Shown here: one piece after another, positions 25,125 through 34,900 of the stretch
Layout: every line of letters begins with the position of its first letter
Position numbering within the stretch: the first letter of the stretch is position 1
Origin: an uncultured Bacilli bacterium
GTDB taxonomy: Bacteria; Bacillota_I; Bacilli_A; RF39; UBA660
Length of the DNA: 59,726 nucleotides
Direction: 5' to 3'
NCBI GenBank assembly: GCA_910587535.1
Contig: CAJUKM010000003.1
Location: forward strand, 1 to 59,726
The notes under the pieces: model-generated
Told to the model about the DNA's origin: nothing
The model's database searches: none
What the model saw: the letters and a program-made list of their open reading frames with translations, nothing else
Position numbers and translations under genes: made by a program

Positions 25125-27203
25125 ATGAAGAAAATAAACGATAAACGAGTTTTTAAAGTAGCGACAGTTACAGCACTAGTTTTGGGGACGATCAGTTTGA
25201 CCACATGCCCTACGACTAACTCGAGATATTGGACTGAATCAGAAAAACCTTTTTCTTACAATGCCGATATCTACACCCTGAATAAACAAAACGAGAGATT
25301 GAGATTATTGACTTCTATTACAGATGACAAGATCTCAACTGAGGATACAGCTTATTTAAGACTAAACTTTACTCGTAACAAGAGCGAATTTACTGGAAGT
25401 ATCTTAGATAAAAATACTGAAAAATACACGCTTACTATGAGTAGTAATAAGTGTAGTATTTACAGCTCTACTAGTTCTTTTGGAAAGTGGAACGGAAACG
25501 TTCTTACACTTGCACCAAAAAAATCTGGAGATAAAGTGACTCCTATCCCAGATAATGCAAATGGAGTAGTGATACTCGCTTGCGATTTGAGTGAGCCAGA
25601 TAGCAATGAACTTTTATCGAAAAACGATGAAGGTAAATACGTTTTAAACGTCACAGTAAACGTTCGTGAACAGATCGATAAAGAGATACCGTTTAACTTT
25701 AAAGATTATACGTTTGTAGGAGAATACGATCCACTAAATGTCGAAAAACCTACACCTCCAGATCCAGTAGATCCGGACATTCCAGATGATGCAATATTGA
25801 TAGATGCCAATAACTTAGGAGAGTTCTCTACCTTTAGAGAAGCGCTTATATACGAAATTCTAAAAAGCGTAGAGGGATTAAATGGATATACGAGTGAGAT
25901 AAGACAGTATATAAATAGTATCGACGATGACGCAATAAAACAAGCAGGAGCTTTAAAAGGTTTAACTCTAGTAAACCCTAACCCATCAGATGGAATATAC
26001 GCATTCACAGTAGATAACAACTTTGCTGGTTATGCTAAGACTTTCGTCTATAAAGACATAGCAGAAGCTGGAACATTCTATACGACTGGTAAAACAGAAG
26101 AAGAGATAAACGAAGCATTTGTTTATTATTTAGAAGAATACTACTGTAAAGAAGCAGGAACTATTAACTATGATAATGCATATATGGTATTAAACTATAT
26201 AAAATCGACTACTGGTCTTAAAGCATTCATAGAGGGAAACGCCATTCCAGGATTGATAACTTATGAAAGTGAACCAGATGCTATTAGAATAGGTAATGCC
26301 GTTTTAAAAGTTATCGCACCCGCATTGTTTACGACAAAAGAAATCAAGATATATTCTAACGATACGTTTGAAAACGATAGAGAGATTATGAAAGGCACAT
26401 TCGTAACAGCTATGAACAGAATTTATGGCGAAACAGTTGCCGATAGCATAATTTCAAAAGATATCCTCGAATCAATAGTAAAAGATGAAGCTATATTGAG
26501 TGCTGCTTCTAATACAGAAAGTACATCTCCTTCATATTTTGCTAGACAAGAAGATGGATATGCTATTTTGATAGAAATAGTACCTAAGACAGTTTCACTT
26601 ACTGCTACTATAGATGGAAAAGTGGAAACTGTAGAAAGGATCTACAATTCTATTACCGTATCTAAAGTTATAACAGATACAGACAGTGTCACAATCGAAT
26701 ATCCTAATCTCGATGCAAAGAAAACTACTGAGACAGATGCAGATTATGAAGCGAGAATCAAAGCTGATTTGATTGCTAAATTCCAAACGGAAGAAGCATT
26801 AAAGATCATAGGAACAGTAGATGAAACTAGAGATTACGAAGTAGAACTTACAAAAGATGCAAGTGGAAAATACACTGCAAAATGTATAGTGCCTATCAAA
26901 GTTACTGCTGATACTCCAGATAAATCTGAAGAATCAGATAAGGAAGTAATAGATCCTATCGTAAATCCTCAAGATGAAATAATAAATTCGATGCAAATTC
27001 CAGAAGATGAAGTAGGAATAATAAAAGATACTGTAGAACCTCCAGTTATAGAGAATCCAATCGAAGAAGCAATAGAAGAAGATCCGATAAAAGATCAACC
27101 TCTAGAAGAAATAGAACCAGAGAATACTCCTATAATTTCTAAAGAAGAAGACTTCATAGAAGAGGCTAACAGTAACGCAGAAGTAGTAATCGAAGAGGAA
27201 TAA
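25125..27203 (+). CDS. Exported protein with acidic Pro/Glu-rich C-terminus, last gene of the SipW operon
   Basis: A 692-residue exported protein. The signal segment VFKVATVTALVLGTISLTTCP precedes TTNSRYWTESEKPFSYNADIY, which resembles the SipW-cognate layout; the LTTC could alternatively be a lipobox. Residues about 60-200 are beta-rich and include a Cys pair. A PPDPVDPDIPDD linker (about 215) leads to an alpha/beta region with repeated TYESE and TVESIV-like segments. The last 100 residues are Glu/Pro-rich. I do not recognise a family. The ribosome site is AAAGGGGG. A strong terminator follows, closing the operon begun at 13958. Confidence 0.7.
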   Translation: MKKINDKRVFKVATVTALVLGTISLTTCPTTNSRYWTESEKPFSYNADIYTLNKQNERLRLLTSITDDKISTEDTAYLRLNFTRNKSEFTGSILDKNTEKYTLTMSSNKCSIYSSTSSFGKWNGNVLTLAPKKSGDKVTPIPDNANGVVILACDLSEPDSNELLSKNDEGKYVLNVTVNVREQIDKEIPFNFKDYTFVGEYDPLNVEKPTPPDPVDPDIPDDAILIDANNLGEFSTFREALIYEILKSVEGLNGYTSEIRQYINSIDDDAIKQAGALKGLTLVNPNPSDGIYAFTVDNNFAGYAKTFVYKDIAEAGTFYTTGKTEEEINEAFVYYLEEYYCKEAGTINYDNAYMVLNYIKSTTGLKAFIEGNAIPGLITYESEPDAIRIGNAVLKVIAPALFTTKEIKIYSNDTFENDREIMKGTFVTAMNRIYGETVADSIISKDILESIVKDEAILSAASNTESTSPSYFARQEDGYAILIEIVPKTVSLTATIDGKVETVERIYNSITVSKVITDTDSVTIEYPNLDAKKTTETDADYEARIKADLIAKFQTEEALKIIGTVDETRDYEVELTKDASGKYTAKCIVPIKVTADTPDKSEESDKEVIDPIVNPQDEIINSMQIPEDEVGIIKDTVEPPVIENPIEEAIEEDPIKDQPLEEIEPENTPIISKEEDFIEEANSNAEVVIEEE

Positions 27204-27233
27204 AAAAAGACAACCTGAGAGAGGTTGTTTTTT
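27204..27233 (+). terminator. Terminator of the SipW/TasA-type operon
   Basis: ACAACCT (27210-27216) pairs with AGGTTGT (27222-27228) over a 5-base loop, flanked by an A run and followed by T. Confidence 0.9.
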
Positions 27234-27244
27234 AGTTAGTTAAT

Positions 27245-27541
27245 TTAAGCTAACTCGATATCGAATATTTCTCTGATAGGTATCAGCTTTTGACTTTTAG
27301 TAACTAAGTTATTGCTAGTTTTACCTATAATAGTATATTTAGCTTCATTGTTTTCAAAAGTAATAATACAATCGATAGAATATAGTGTTGACTCACTTTT
27401 AAAGATATTATTTATCTTATTCAACACCGTTTGCTCATCTCTCGATTTTCTTTCTTCTTCTAACTTACCATAACTATAACTTCTGTTATTATTCAAACTT
27501 TTATCAATCGGATTAGCGAAAACTTTAGGTAACTCTTTCAA
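27245..27541 (-). CDS. Small hypothetical protein, 98 residues
   Basis: Soluble, without signal peptide or membrane segment. The N-terminal third is charged (ELPKVFANPIDKSLNNNRSY, then KLEEERKSRDE) and probably helical. The C-terminal half alternates as beta strands (IDCIITFENNEAKYTIIGK, then KLIPIREIFDIEL). The start is TTG at 27541 with a GGGGG ribosome site eight bases upstream. It stands alone, divergent from the FtsW/RodA gene and convergent with the SipW operon. The family is not recognised. Confidence 0.65.
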   Translation of the reverse strand: MKELPKVFANPIDKSLNNNRSYSYGKLEEERKSRDEQTVLNKINNIFKSESTLYSIDCIITFENNEAKYTIIGKTSNNLVTKSQKLIPIREIFDIELA

Positions 27542-27590
27542 ATTTAATTCCCCCTATAATAAATATATTATTTTTGTAAATAATAAGAAT

Positions 27591-28685
27591 ATGAAAAAGA
27601 AATCTTTAAGAAAAAATTTTACTTTTCTTTTGCCAATAGTATTTCTGTTGAGCTTAAGTGTCCTAAATCTTTATGGAGCAAAGTACATAAGTCATCTTTA
27701 TAGCACTAATTTTATGAAACAAATCTTATGGATCGTAATAGGGTCTGTAGCGCTGTTTTTAATCTATAAAGCGGATACAAAGACATTAGAAAAACTTAGT
27801 TTTCCATTCTACATTGCGGGAATCATATCATTAATACTAGTACTCTTTTTTGGAAGCAACATAAATGGAGCAACATCGTGGTTTAAAATAGGCCCTTTCT
27901 CATTTCAACCGAGCGAACTTTTTAAATTCTTCTATATAATCTTTCTTTCATCATTTGTGAGTAAATATAAAAATAAAAATTTCATACTTTTCATAAAGAT
28001 CTTGATACTGACATTCATGCCGTGCATACTCATATTTTTAGAACCAGATACAGGAGTTGTCCTTATGTATCTGTTGATGATGTTTGGGCTGATAATAGAG
28101 AGTAAAATACCGAAAAAATACCTAACATTTACTATAGGAATGGGCATACTATTTATATTGGGATTCTTTCTCATTTACTTTTTTAAAAGTGATGCTTTTA
28201 TAGAGATTTTTGGTACGTCTTTTTTCTATAGGATAGATAGAATACTTAATTTTCACGATGCTTCTTCATATCAAATCAGTAACGCCCTAATAGGAGTAGG
28301 AGCGAGCGGTCTTACCGGATTTGGTATCCTGCACGAAAAAATATATGTTCCCGAAGTTACTACCGATTTCGCCTTCGATTTGATCATTTTGAACTTCGGC
28401 TCGTTTGTCGGAATAACTGTAGTATTGACATATACCTTTTTGCTCTGGAAGATGTTCGATGAGATTAAAAACACCAAAAAAGAAAAAGACAGATTGATGC
28501 TCTCGATGATATTTTACATGATGCTCTTTCAGATCTTCGAACACGTCCTGATGAATTTGGGATTGACGCCGATTACTGGCATAACATTGCCGTTTTTATC
28601 TTACGGTGGATCGAGCTTGCTGAGTTACTTTATGCTATTTGGTTTAGTACTAAAAATAACTACTAATAATAGTAGTTATAATTAG
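27591..28685 (+). CDS. SEDS-family peptidoglycan glycosyltransferase (FtsW/RodA/SpoVE)
   Basis: Polytopic membrane enzyme that polymerises lipid II into glycan strands, working with a class B penicillin-binding protein. The 364 residues carry about ten membrane helices. Family motifs are present: GATSWFKIGPFSFQPSELFK, LEPDTGVVLMYLL, the GVGASGLTGFG loop, VTTDFAF (catalytic Asp region), and the signature LPFLSYGGSSLLS near the C-terminus. Which paralogue it is (division, elongation or spore cortex) cannot be told from sequence alone, and no partner transpeptidase is adjacent. The ribosome site is weak. The last 23 bases overlap the 3' end of the convergent Tyr-rich gene. Confidence 0.92.
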   Translation: MKKKSLRKNFTFLLPIVFLLSLSVLNLYGAKYISHLYSTNFMKQILWIVIGSVALFLIYKADTKTLEKLSFPFYIAGIISLILVLFFGSNINGATSWFKIGPFSFQPSELFKFFYIIFLSSFVSKYKNKNFILFIKILILTFMPCILIFLEPDTGVVLMYLLMMFGLIIESKIPKKYLTFTIGMGILFILGFFLIYFFKSDAFIEIFGTSFFYRIDRILNFHDASSYQISNALIGVGASGLTGFGILHEKIYVPEVTTDFAFDLIILNFGSFVGITVVLTYTFLLWKMFDEIKNTKKEKDRLMLSMIFYMMLFQIFEHVLMNLGLTPITGITLPFLSYGGSSLLSYFMLFGLVLKITTNNSSYN

Positions 28686-28887
28686 AATATCCGTAGCCTC
28701 CACCTTGATAAGGATATGGATAAGGTCTTGGCGGATATGAAGGTCCATAATAAGGTGGTTGGTTTACATAGACAGGTCTAGGTCTAGAAAGACCTACAAC
28801 GGCAGCTCCTCCTAATCCACCTAGTAAGAATGGTACCCAAAAACGATCTCCATCTTGGGATACGTAGTAACCATAATTGCTCTGCAT
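28663..28887 (-). CDS. Small Tyr/Pro/Gly-rich membrane protein, 74 residues
   Basis: A short N-terminus (MQSNYGYYVSQDGDRFW), one hydrophobic segment (VPFLLGGLGGAAVVGL), and a C-terminal half of low complexity rich in Y, P and G (PPYYGPSYPPRPYPYPY, then GGGYGYSNYNYYY). Such compositions occur in spore-coat and surface proteins; no family is recognised. The start is the ATG at 28887, nine bases after GAGGAG; the in-frame TTG upstream would swallow this site. The 3' end overlaps the FtsW/RodA gene tail-to-tail. A weak minus-strand TATAAT lies at 28917-28922. Confidence 0.68.
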   Translation of the reverse strand: MQSNYGYYVSQDGDRFWVPFLLGGLGGAAVVGLSRPRPVYVNQPPYYGPSYPPRPYPYPYQGGGYGYSNYNYYY

Positions 28888-28960
28888 AAATAATACACTC
28901 CTCAATATACACTATGATTATAGAGGTCCTATGAAATAGTAAAAACGCCTACAAAAAGAC

Positions 28961-28987
28961 ATAAAAAAGGAAGCTGATCAAAGCTTC
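28961..28987 (-). terminator. Terminator of the metallophosphoesterase operon
   Basis: On the minus strand GAAGCT (28987-28982) pairs with AGCTTC (28975-28970), followed by C and a run of six T (28968-28963). Confidence 0.85.
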
Positions 28988-28988
28988 T

Positions 28989-29897
28989 TTATTTTGTATA
29001 AAGTCTAAATACTGATATGCTAGGGTGACTCATCAACCTGACGTTATATTTTGAAGTGCCGAGTCCAGAAGATATATATAATTCTGTGCCACCGACGTTG
29101 TAATTTTCACTATAATACTCGCTAGCGCCTCTTATATTATAATAATCTCTCAAAAAAGGGATATTTATTTCACTGTTGTGAGAATGTCCAGAGAGCATGA
29201 GCGATATATTATAATCACCAATTTTAGATACTGTATCCGGTTCGTGAGCTAACAACAATCTAAACGACGCCATGTAGGTCGTGTCTTCATCTTCCTTAGG
29301 ATATGAAAACGTACTTTCGAAGTTTTGAGCCCCAGCATTTAGAGAGTCTAATCCGTATAATACTATCGGAGTTAGACCTTTATAGTAGATCAGTTCATAA
29401 TTATTAGAGATATCTTTAAAGTTTGAAGCATCCATGACTTCTTCGTAGACACCATTATATTGATCATCATCACCTTTAACAGAATATTTACCTATAAGAG
29501 GATCCATTTTAGAAAGATGCTCTATTAACAATTCTTTTTCTTCATCGGATAAAGTGTGCTGAGTAGAGACAATGTCACCCGTAAACACGACGATATCGGG
29601 TTTTAATTCGTTCACTTTTTCGACTAATTTCTCCATGTCTTGTACTAAAAAAGTAGAACCTAGTTCTAAATCGCTAAATTGTACGATGGAAAAACCGTCA
29701 AAACTAGAAGGAAGCTTTTCGTTTATAATGTTGTATTCCCGTACTTGGATTCCCATAGTACCTACATATCTGGCGTAAATATATATCAGTCCAAAAAATA
29801 AAAATAAAATTATAAATTTCGATAAGATAGACCTTCTCTTAGGCTTCTCTTTTTTTTCTTGTTCTTCGATTCCTTTATTTAATTCTTCTTTTTTCAA
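28989..29897 (-). CDS. Membrane-anchored metallophosphoesterase-like protein with altered metal ligands
   Basis: A calcineurin-like phosphoesterase fold (YkuE type) outside the membrane: basic N-terminus, transmembrane segment about 26-44, then the enzyme domain. Motifs in order: FSDLELG (76-80 region) where the family has SDLHLG, so the metal-binding His is Glu78; VVFTGDIV with Asp108; KGDDD (141-145) where the family has GNHD/E, so Asn and His are replaced by Asp; LLAHEPD; and GHSHNSE. Three usual metal or catalytic residues are therefore changed while the fold is kept, so it may use a different metal or have lost activity. The start is TTG behind GAGGTGAT. It follows the CPBP gene by 12 bases in one operon. 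Confidence 0.82.
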   Translation of the reverse strand: MKKEELNKGIEEQEKKEKPKRRSILSKFIILFLFFGLIYIYARYVGTMGIQVREYNIINEKLPSSFDGFSIVQFSDLELGSTFLVQDMEKLVEKVNELKPDIVVFTGDIVSTQHTLSDEEKELLIEHLSKMDPLIGKYSVKGDDDQYNGVYEEVMDASNFKDISNNYELIYYKGLTPIVLYGLDSLNAGAQNFESTFSYPKEDEDTTYMASFRLLLAHEPDTVSKIGDYNISLMLSGHSHNSEINIPFLRDYYNIRGASEYYSENYNVGGTELYISSGLGTSKYNVRLMSHPSISVFRLYTK

Positions 29898-29909
29898 TTT
29901 TTATCACCT

Positions 29910-30572
29910 CTATATTTCTAATAAGATTATTATGACAGCAAGAGAGTTATGGAGTATGTGGATGAATGAAGACGAATATACGTTGTCTGTATCGTAGTAT
30001 GCAAGTCCCAAACCCAATCCTAAGAAAAAATAGGGAATGCTATATATTAGTTCGACCAAGTTAGAAGAAGATAACATGTGCATGCCGGCGAATATTAAAC
30101 TTGTGATAATCACAAAAGTCGATCTTTTCTTAAAAACGTTTTTAAAATTGAGCCTGAATAACAACTCTTCCGTAACTGGGCCTAAAATGCAAATGTTTAA
30201 AATCGAGTAGAGTGGATATAACTCCAATACTTTTCTGTTAGAAGCCTCGTTCGGTGCTATGTCGCCAAAGATAAAGTTAACGATTAGAAAGTTGCTCACA
30301 AACATCGCTACAAATCCAATGAGCCAATATTTCAATGCTTTTCTAATATAAACTTTATAATTCTTCTTAAAATCGTTCCATTGACCATCTAAGTTACTTT
30401 TTGTTTTATAAATACAAAAACACAATATAACTAATGAAATAAAGGATAATACTATATTGTCGATGAACTTATTACCTATGTTAAACGACTGATAAAAAAA
30501 ACTTAAAGTTAAATTCAAAAGTAAATATTCGCCGATAGTCAATAGGGAATTAGAAACAGTTTCTTTTCGCAC
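29910..30572 (-). CDS. CPBP-family (CAAX-type) intramembrane metalloprotease
   Basis: Polytopic membrane protein of about 220 residues with six or seven hydrophobic segments. The CPBP motifs are visible: EELLFR (motif 1, catalytic Glu-Glu and Arg), FAGMH (motif 2 His) and HILHNS (motif 3, last His and Asn). Bacterial members include bacteriocin-immunity and signalling proteases; the substrate is unknown. AGGTGA sits only two bases before an ATG at 30575-30577 but five bases before the GTG at 30572, so GTG is preferred. It is the first gene of a two-gene operon with the phosphoesterase-like gene. Confidence 0.87.
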   Translation of the reverse strand: MRKETVSNSLLTIGEYLLLNLTLSFFYQSFNIGNKFIDNIVLSFISLVILCFCIYKTKSNLDGQWNDFKKNYKVYIRKALKYWLIGFVAMFVSNFLIVNFIFGDIAPNEASNRKVLELYPLYSILNICILGPVTEELLFRLNFKNVFKKRSTFVIITSLIFAGMHMLSSSNLVELIYSIPYFFLGLGLGLAYYDTDNVYSSSFIHILHNSLAVIIILLEI

Positions 30573-30616
30573 CATTATCACCTAAAGACATTTTATCACA
30601 TTATCCTCTTTTTTTC

Positions 30617-30645
30617 TTTAAAAAATATTGTTGTTATGCTATAAT
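30617..30645 (+). promoter_or_regulatory. Promoter of the Tad-type pilus operon
   Basis: TTTAAA (30617-30622), 17-base spacer, TATAAT (30640-30645), 24 bases before the first start codon. Confidence 0.7.
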
Positions 30646-30668
30646 TGTCTATAGAGTAGGTGACTAAG

Positions 30669-31412
30669 ATGAAAAAATACGTCGGATATCTTTTCCTTTT
30701 TATATCTTTAATGTTACTAAATATAAGGGTTTCTGCCGCGACTATCTCATGTCCAGCAGCTCTAAAAAAGGATCTTTCACAGTTGGCATCTCATGTCAAG
30801 CTCAACTACGAAATTAAAGACGAGAGTGAAGAACAAGAGATTACGATAGATGGAAATACTACCACTTATAAAATACCGAAATACTATTTCGAAATAACCA
30901 TATACAATATAAAAGAAGGTCTAGTTTTAAACGTAAGTAATACGGGAAGTAACAATAGGGGCTTTACAGTGAGATCTAGCGATGCGCCTAACGGAACTTA
31001 CACGTTTAAAGATTATGACATTGGAAATATTTATAATTACAAAGTGATCGTCAACTCAGATAATCCAGATTGCCGATCACAGAAACTAAAAACTTTAAAG
31101 TTTACTAAGCCGAGATATAATGCCTACAGCGAATTCACTTATTGTCAAAATAGTTCAAACTATTACTGCCAAAGATTTATCGGTACAGAGATTAATATAA
31201 AAGATACTGACGACTTTCTAAATAAGATAAAAGTCAACAACGACAAAAACGATCCGGATAGAGATAAGATAGACGAGAAAAAAGAATTATCTAAACTGTT
31301 AAAGAATAATTGGAAATTCTATCTCATCCTCTTTACAGTAATAGCCGCTCTAGTCACTGGCCTCATTTTCTTCCTCAAGAAAAGGCAACAGAAAAAGGGG
31401 TGGAAACTATGA
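30669..31412 (+). CDS. Exported protein with C-terminal membrane anchor, first gene of the Tad operon
   Basis: Of 247 residues: signal peptide (KKYVGYLFLFISLMLLNIRVSA), extracellular beta-rich domain with exactly four cysteines (SCPAA, PDCRS, TYCQ, YYCQ), then a transmembrane helix (FYLILFTVIAALVTGLIFFL) and basic tail KKRQQKKGWKL. The start is the ATG after AGGTGA; GTG at 30660 overlaps that site. It is paralogous in layout to the next gene: both begin the mature part with SCP and have a late C-x-n-P-Y-C pattern. The family has no name I know. Position suggests a pilus-assembly or surface-anchoring part. Its stop overlaps the next start (ATGA). Confidence 0.75.
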   Translation: MKKYVGYLFLFISLMLLNIRVSAATISCPAALKKDLSQLASHVKLNYEIKDESEEQEITIDGNTTTYKIPKYYFEITIYNIKEGLVLNVSNTGSNNRGFTVRSSDAPNGTYTFKDYDIGNIYNYKVIVNSDNPDCRSQKLKTLKFTKPRYNAYSEFTYCQNSSNYYCQRFIGTEINIKDTDDFLNKIKVNNDKNDPDRDKIDEKKELSKLLKNNWKFYLILFTVIAALVTGLIFFLKKRQQKKGWKL

Positions 31413-31978
31413 AAAAAGTTTTATTAACGCTTTTTGCTCTAACACTCAGTTTAGACGTCTATGCCGATAGTTGCCCAGAAAGACAGATCGTCGAATCACA
31501 AGAGGCCTTAAAAAACACGACATATACTCTCAATTATTCGAGCAAATACACCGATAGAAATGGAAATTTCCAAGAAGGATACATGGAATTGTTTCCCAAA
31601 AATTTGCCATCTGGGTATAAGATGGTCGTCTACTTAGATGGAGGATATGCCGAACTTCCGAATAACGACACATATATAAACGTAACAGGTGGAGTTTATA
31701 AGATCGAATATTATAGAACAGATTGTGAGTCCCCTGTAAAGACATTTGAAATGAGAATCCCATATTATAAAAAATATTGTGGTGTATCTATCAAATGTTC
31801 AGATAATGCTTGGTTCGACGGAACGTTCGAGAATACTGCATCTAATCAAGAAAAAAAACCTACTAATAAAGTAAGTACAGCTCTAGTCGTAATTTTAGTT
31901 CTCTTAATCATCATAATAGTAGGATTTATAGCAATCAATATAAAAAGGAGACATGATAGTGAAAAGTTTAACGCATAG
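31409..31978 (+). CDS. Exported protein with C-terminal membrane anchor, second gene of the Tad operon
   Basis: Of 189 residues: signal peptide (KKVLLTLFALTLSLDVYA), mature part starting DSCPERQ, four extracellular cysteines (DSCP, TDCES, KYCG, IKCSD), transmembrane helix (STALVVILVLLIIIIVGFIAI) and short basic tail. It looks like a diverged duplicate of the preceding gene. The start at 31409 follows GGGGTGG and overlaps the previous stop by four bases; the longer frame from 31310 only covers the neighbour. The next gene begins inside its 3' end. It is probably an accessory pilus or secretion factor; function unknown. Confidence 0.75.
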   Translation: MKKVLLTLFALTLSLDVYADSCPERQIVESQEALKNTTYTLNYSSKYTDRNGNFQEGYMELFPKNLPSGYKMVVYLDGGYAELPNNDTYINVTGGVYKIEYYRTDCESPVKTFEMRIPYYKKYCGVSIKCSDNAWFDGTFENTASNQEKKPTNKVSTALVVILVLLIIIIVGFIAINIKRRHDSEKFNA

Positions 31979-34900
31979 AACAAAATTTTTACTGATCTTT
32001 ACAATAGCTTTTACTCTCTTGTACTCAATCGAAGTAAAGGCTGCGACCGTTGCGAGAGTTGCAAAACTTGCATACGATATAGAATCTGTATCTATAGATA
32101 GTGCAGATGAAACTCTTAGAATAAAGGGATGGGCATTTAACACTGCATCTGATGTCGGATTTGCAGGACATACCTCTCTACAATTCAAACTTTCCTCTTC
32201 CGACGGAAGTGAGTCTATTAGTCCTAAAGCTGTATTTTTACATTCTAGCTACAGCTTAGGTAGATGGTTGTGTGATAAAGATATTAACCCATCTACTGGC
32301 GCTCCGTATGACTATTGTAAGGAGGGATCCTTAGCTATAGGAGGAACAGGGTTTGAAGTTGCCTTCGATTTGAACAGTTCAGAGATAAAAGACGGTAAAA
32401 CGTATAAAGTCATGATGAAACACCCAGGGATGCTCAACAGTTCTTGGAAAGAGATATCCGTTGCTCGTGCTGTAATCGCAGACAACGTAATGGAATTTAA
32501 TAAACGAAGAAAAGATCAAATGGCTATGAGCATCGGCGGAGGAACTAATACGATTAAAATCACCGAGCGTAGTGTCCAGATGGTAGGTAGTGATGGAAAA
32601 CCACTATCGCCAAGTCAGAATTTTACCGGAGCTTCCTATAGTATAACTGGTCAGCCTATTAAAGTGGACATCTCAAATGGAGGAGGAGGAATTAACCTCT
32701 ACCCAGTTACTGTGAACTCTGGTATAGCGTACGTTCCTTCAGTTTTCGGAGAAATTTCTGGTGCAAATGGCTCGAACTGGCTCGTCATAAAAACTTCTAA
32801 AAGGGAAGATGAAGGTTCAAACGAATTACAGTTTAATAATGGTACTCCGAGATTGCCAGATCCGGAAGGCTGTACTGGAGAAGTTTATAACTTTTTCTAC
32901 TTCTTCTTAGGTGGTTGGACGGATATGCCACAAAATTGGGTTTCAAACTCGGCTGGATCTGCTGGATTCAACGACGGTGAAATATTAAAACAGCTCGAAA
33001 TAGATACGAATACAGTTTATAGAAAGTTTGTGGTTCCGATCGATAAAGATTCCATCGGTTGGTTCTATACAGCGTATCCTAAGGCGATGAGCAATCACGA
33101 AAAAAAATATTTTAACGAAGGAAATAACTATTTCTTTGCTTACGACTGGTGGTGTAGAGCAAATGGAGAGTGTTATGATCAATATTCTGGTTGTAAATTA
33201 GATGCATCCAAAAATCCTACAAGCGAATGTAATCCGAATAAAGCCACACAAGGTGTTTTATCGATGAGTGAATACCAAAATGCTTCAATAATGCTTGGAA
33301 CGCCGTTATCTGGCGGATCGGCATTGAAGATAAACGAAACACAGTCGGAAGACGGATTTAAATTTTCGATACAGAGATATTTTTCTGGTAACCCTTATCA
33401 GATATCCAATCCTAGAAGTTTAGCTGTCCAAGCTAAAACCGGAAAAAACGATCAATATTTACATCCAGCAGTATATGCGATGTCTATATGTAAAGGTGAC
33501 AAACCTCAATGTGACGATTCGGTAGACCCAGCTGTATGTCTATCTGGAGATTCTGGTACAGAAGTAATATTCCACGAAAGTGACGAACTTGCTACATGTA
33601 CTCTCAATAAGGAAGTTAGCTCGGGATTTACGATAATCGAAAAAGAAGAGACTGGTGGATATTGTGAAGTCGCTTGTAAAGACGATTTAGATATCAAACT
33701 TCCATCTGGAAAAGAGACTGCTGCAGGTCAGTACTTCGTTTTAGATAACTACACGCCAGAAATAAAAGCCAAAAGAACGTGTGTGACTTCTCAAATTGAT
33801 TCTCCAAAGTTTATAGAAGACAAAAAAGGAAAAGAAGTCGACGTTTCTAAGTTATATAATATTTGGCGCGACTGGGTTGAGATAAACGGTCAAGAAGACG
33901 GCAGTAACTACGAAGATGGACGTTCTAAAATAAACGGTCCTAATGAAATAACGAGTGATGTAAGGACGTGTTACACTTTCGCTTACACGACGAACGAAGA
34001 TAACGAAAGAGTAAGAGACGAAGAAAACGACGAAGAAGTCGGAACATTAAGACATTACGAATGGAATATCAACTCATCTACTGGTCCAAATGGTACTAGA
34101 TATGATGGAAGTGAAGCCAAAGGAGATTTCTATAAATTGGATGAAGGCGGTTCACTCGGTGACTACTGTATAACTTCTTCTGAGAGCATTCCAGATGAAG
34201 CAGATGACGAGGATGAATACAATTTCGAAGATAAATCTAAAGAAACTTACGATAGAGAAATCGAATACGAACTATCAGACGCGAGAAGAAATTATGAAGA
34301 CAGCTTAGCGGAATATTCAGAAATGCTAAATAACTACAACAAGTGTTATAGTTGGACAGATAACGTAATGAATGCAATCCAAGACGGTACTAATCTAAAA
34401 TCTGGTACAGCAGGATCTGAAAAAGATCGATATCAGTTCACCTTTAAGCCTACTTTGACATTCGACTATGGTTATGAAAACCCACTAGAAAGAGATCGAG
34501 ATGTATTTGCTCCATTTACATGGGGTGAAGAACAATATGACGACGATAGATATGTCGAACAAAGTGCTTTAAATACTTCCAATACATATTGGGCTAAGGG
34601 TGTGACGACCGATACTAAATATACTGGGGGAGTTCAGGCAAATGGAAACAGTCCGAAAGGTCTAAATGCCGATCCTCTAGGTTTGTTAAAATGTGAAGGC
34701 ACGACGTGTTCAGCTACAGGAAGTCTCGATACTAACCATTACTTCTATACTAGTTCTTACGTAAAACGTGAAGAAGACATACAATACACATATCATTTGC
34801 CGACTGTGTATGCAAGTATTCCAGTTGGATCGGTAACTACTGATGAACATAAATATGATCCTCGACTGCAACTAGCGAAAGACGCTGTACCAGTCAACAT

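Noticed and set aside
31310..31408. Upstream extension of the second Tad-operon gene
   Set aside because: It would only overlap the previous gene in another frame; the signal peptide and ribosome site begin at 31409.
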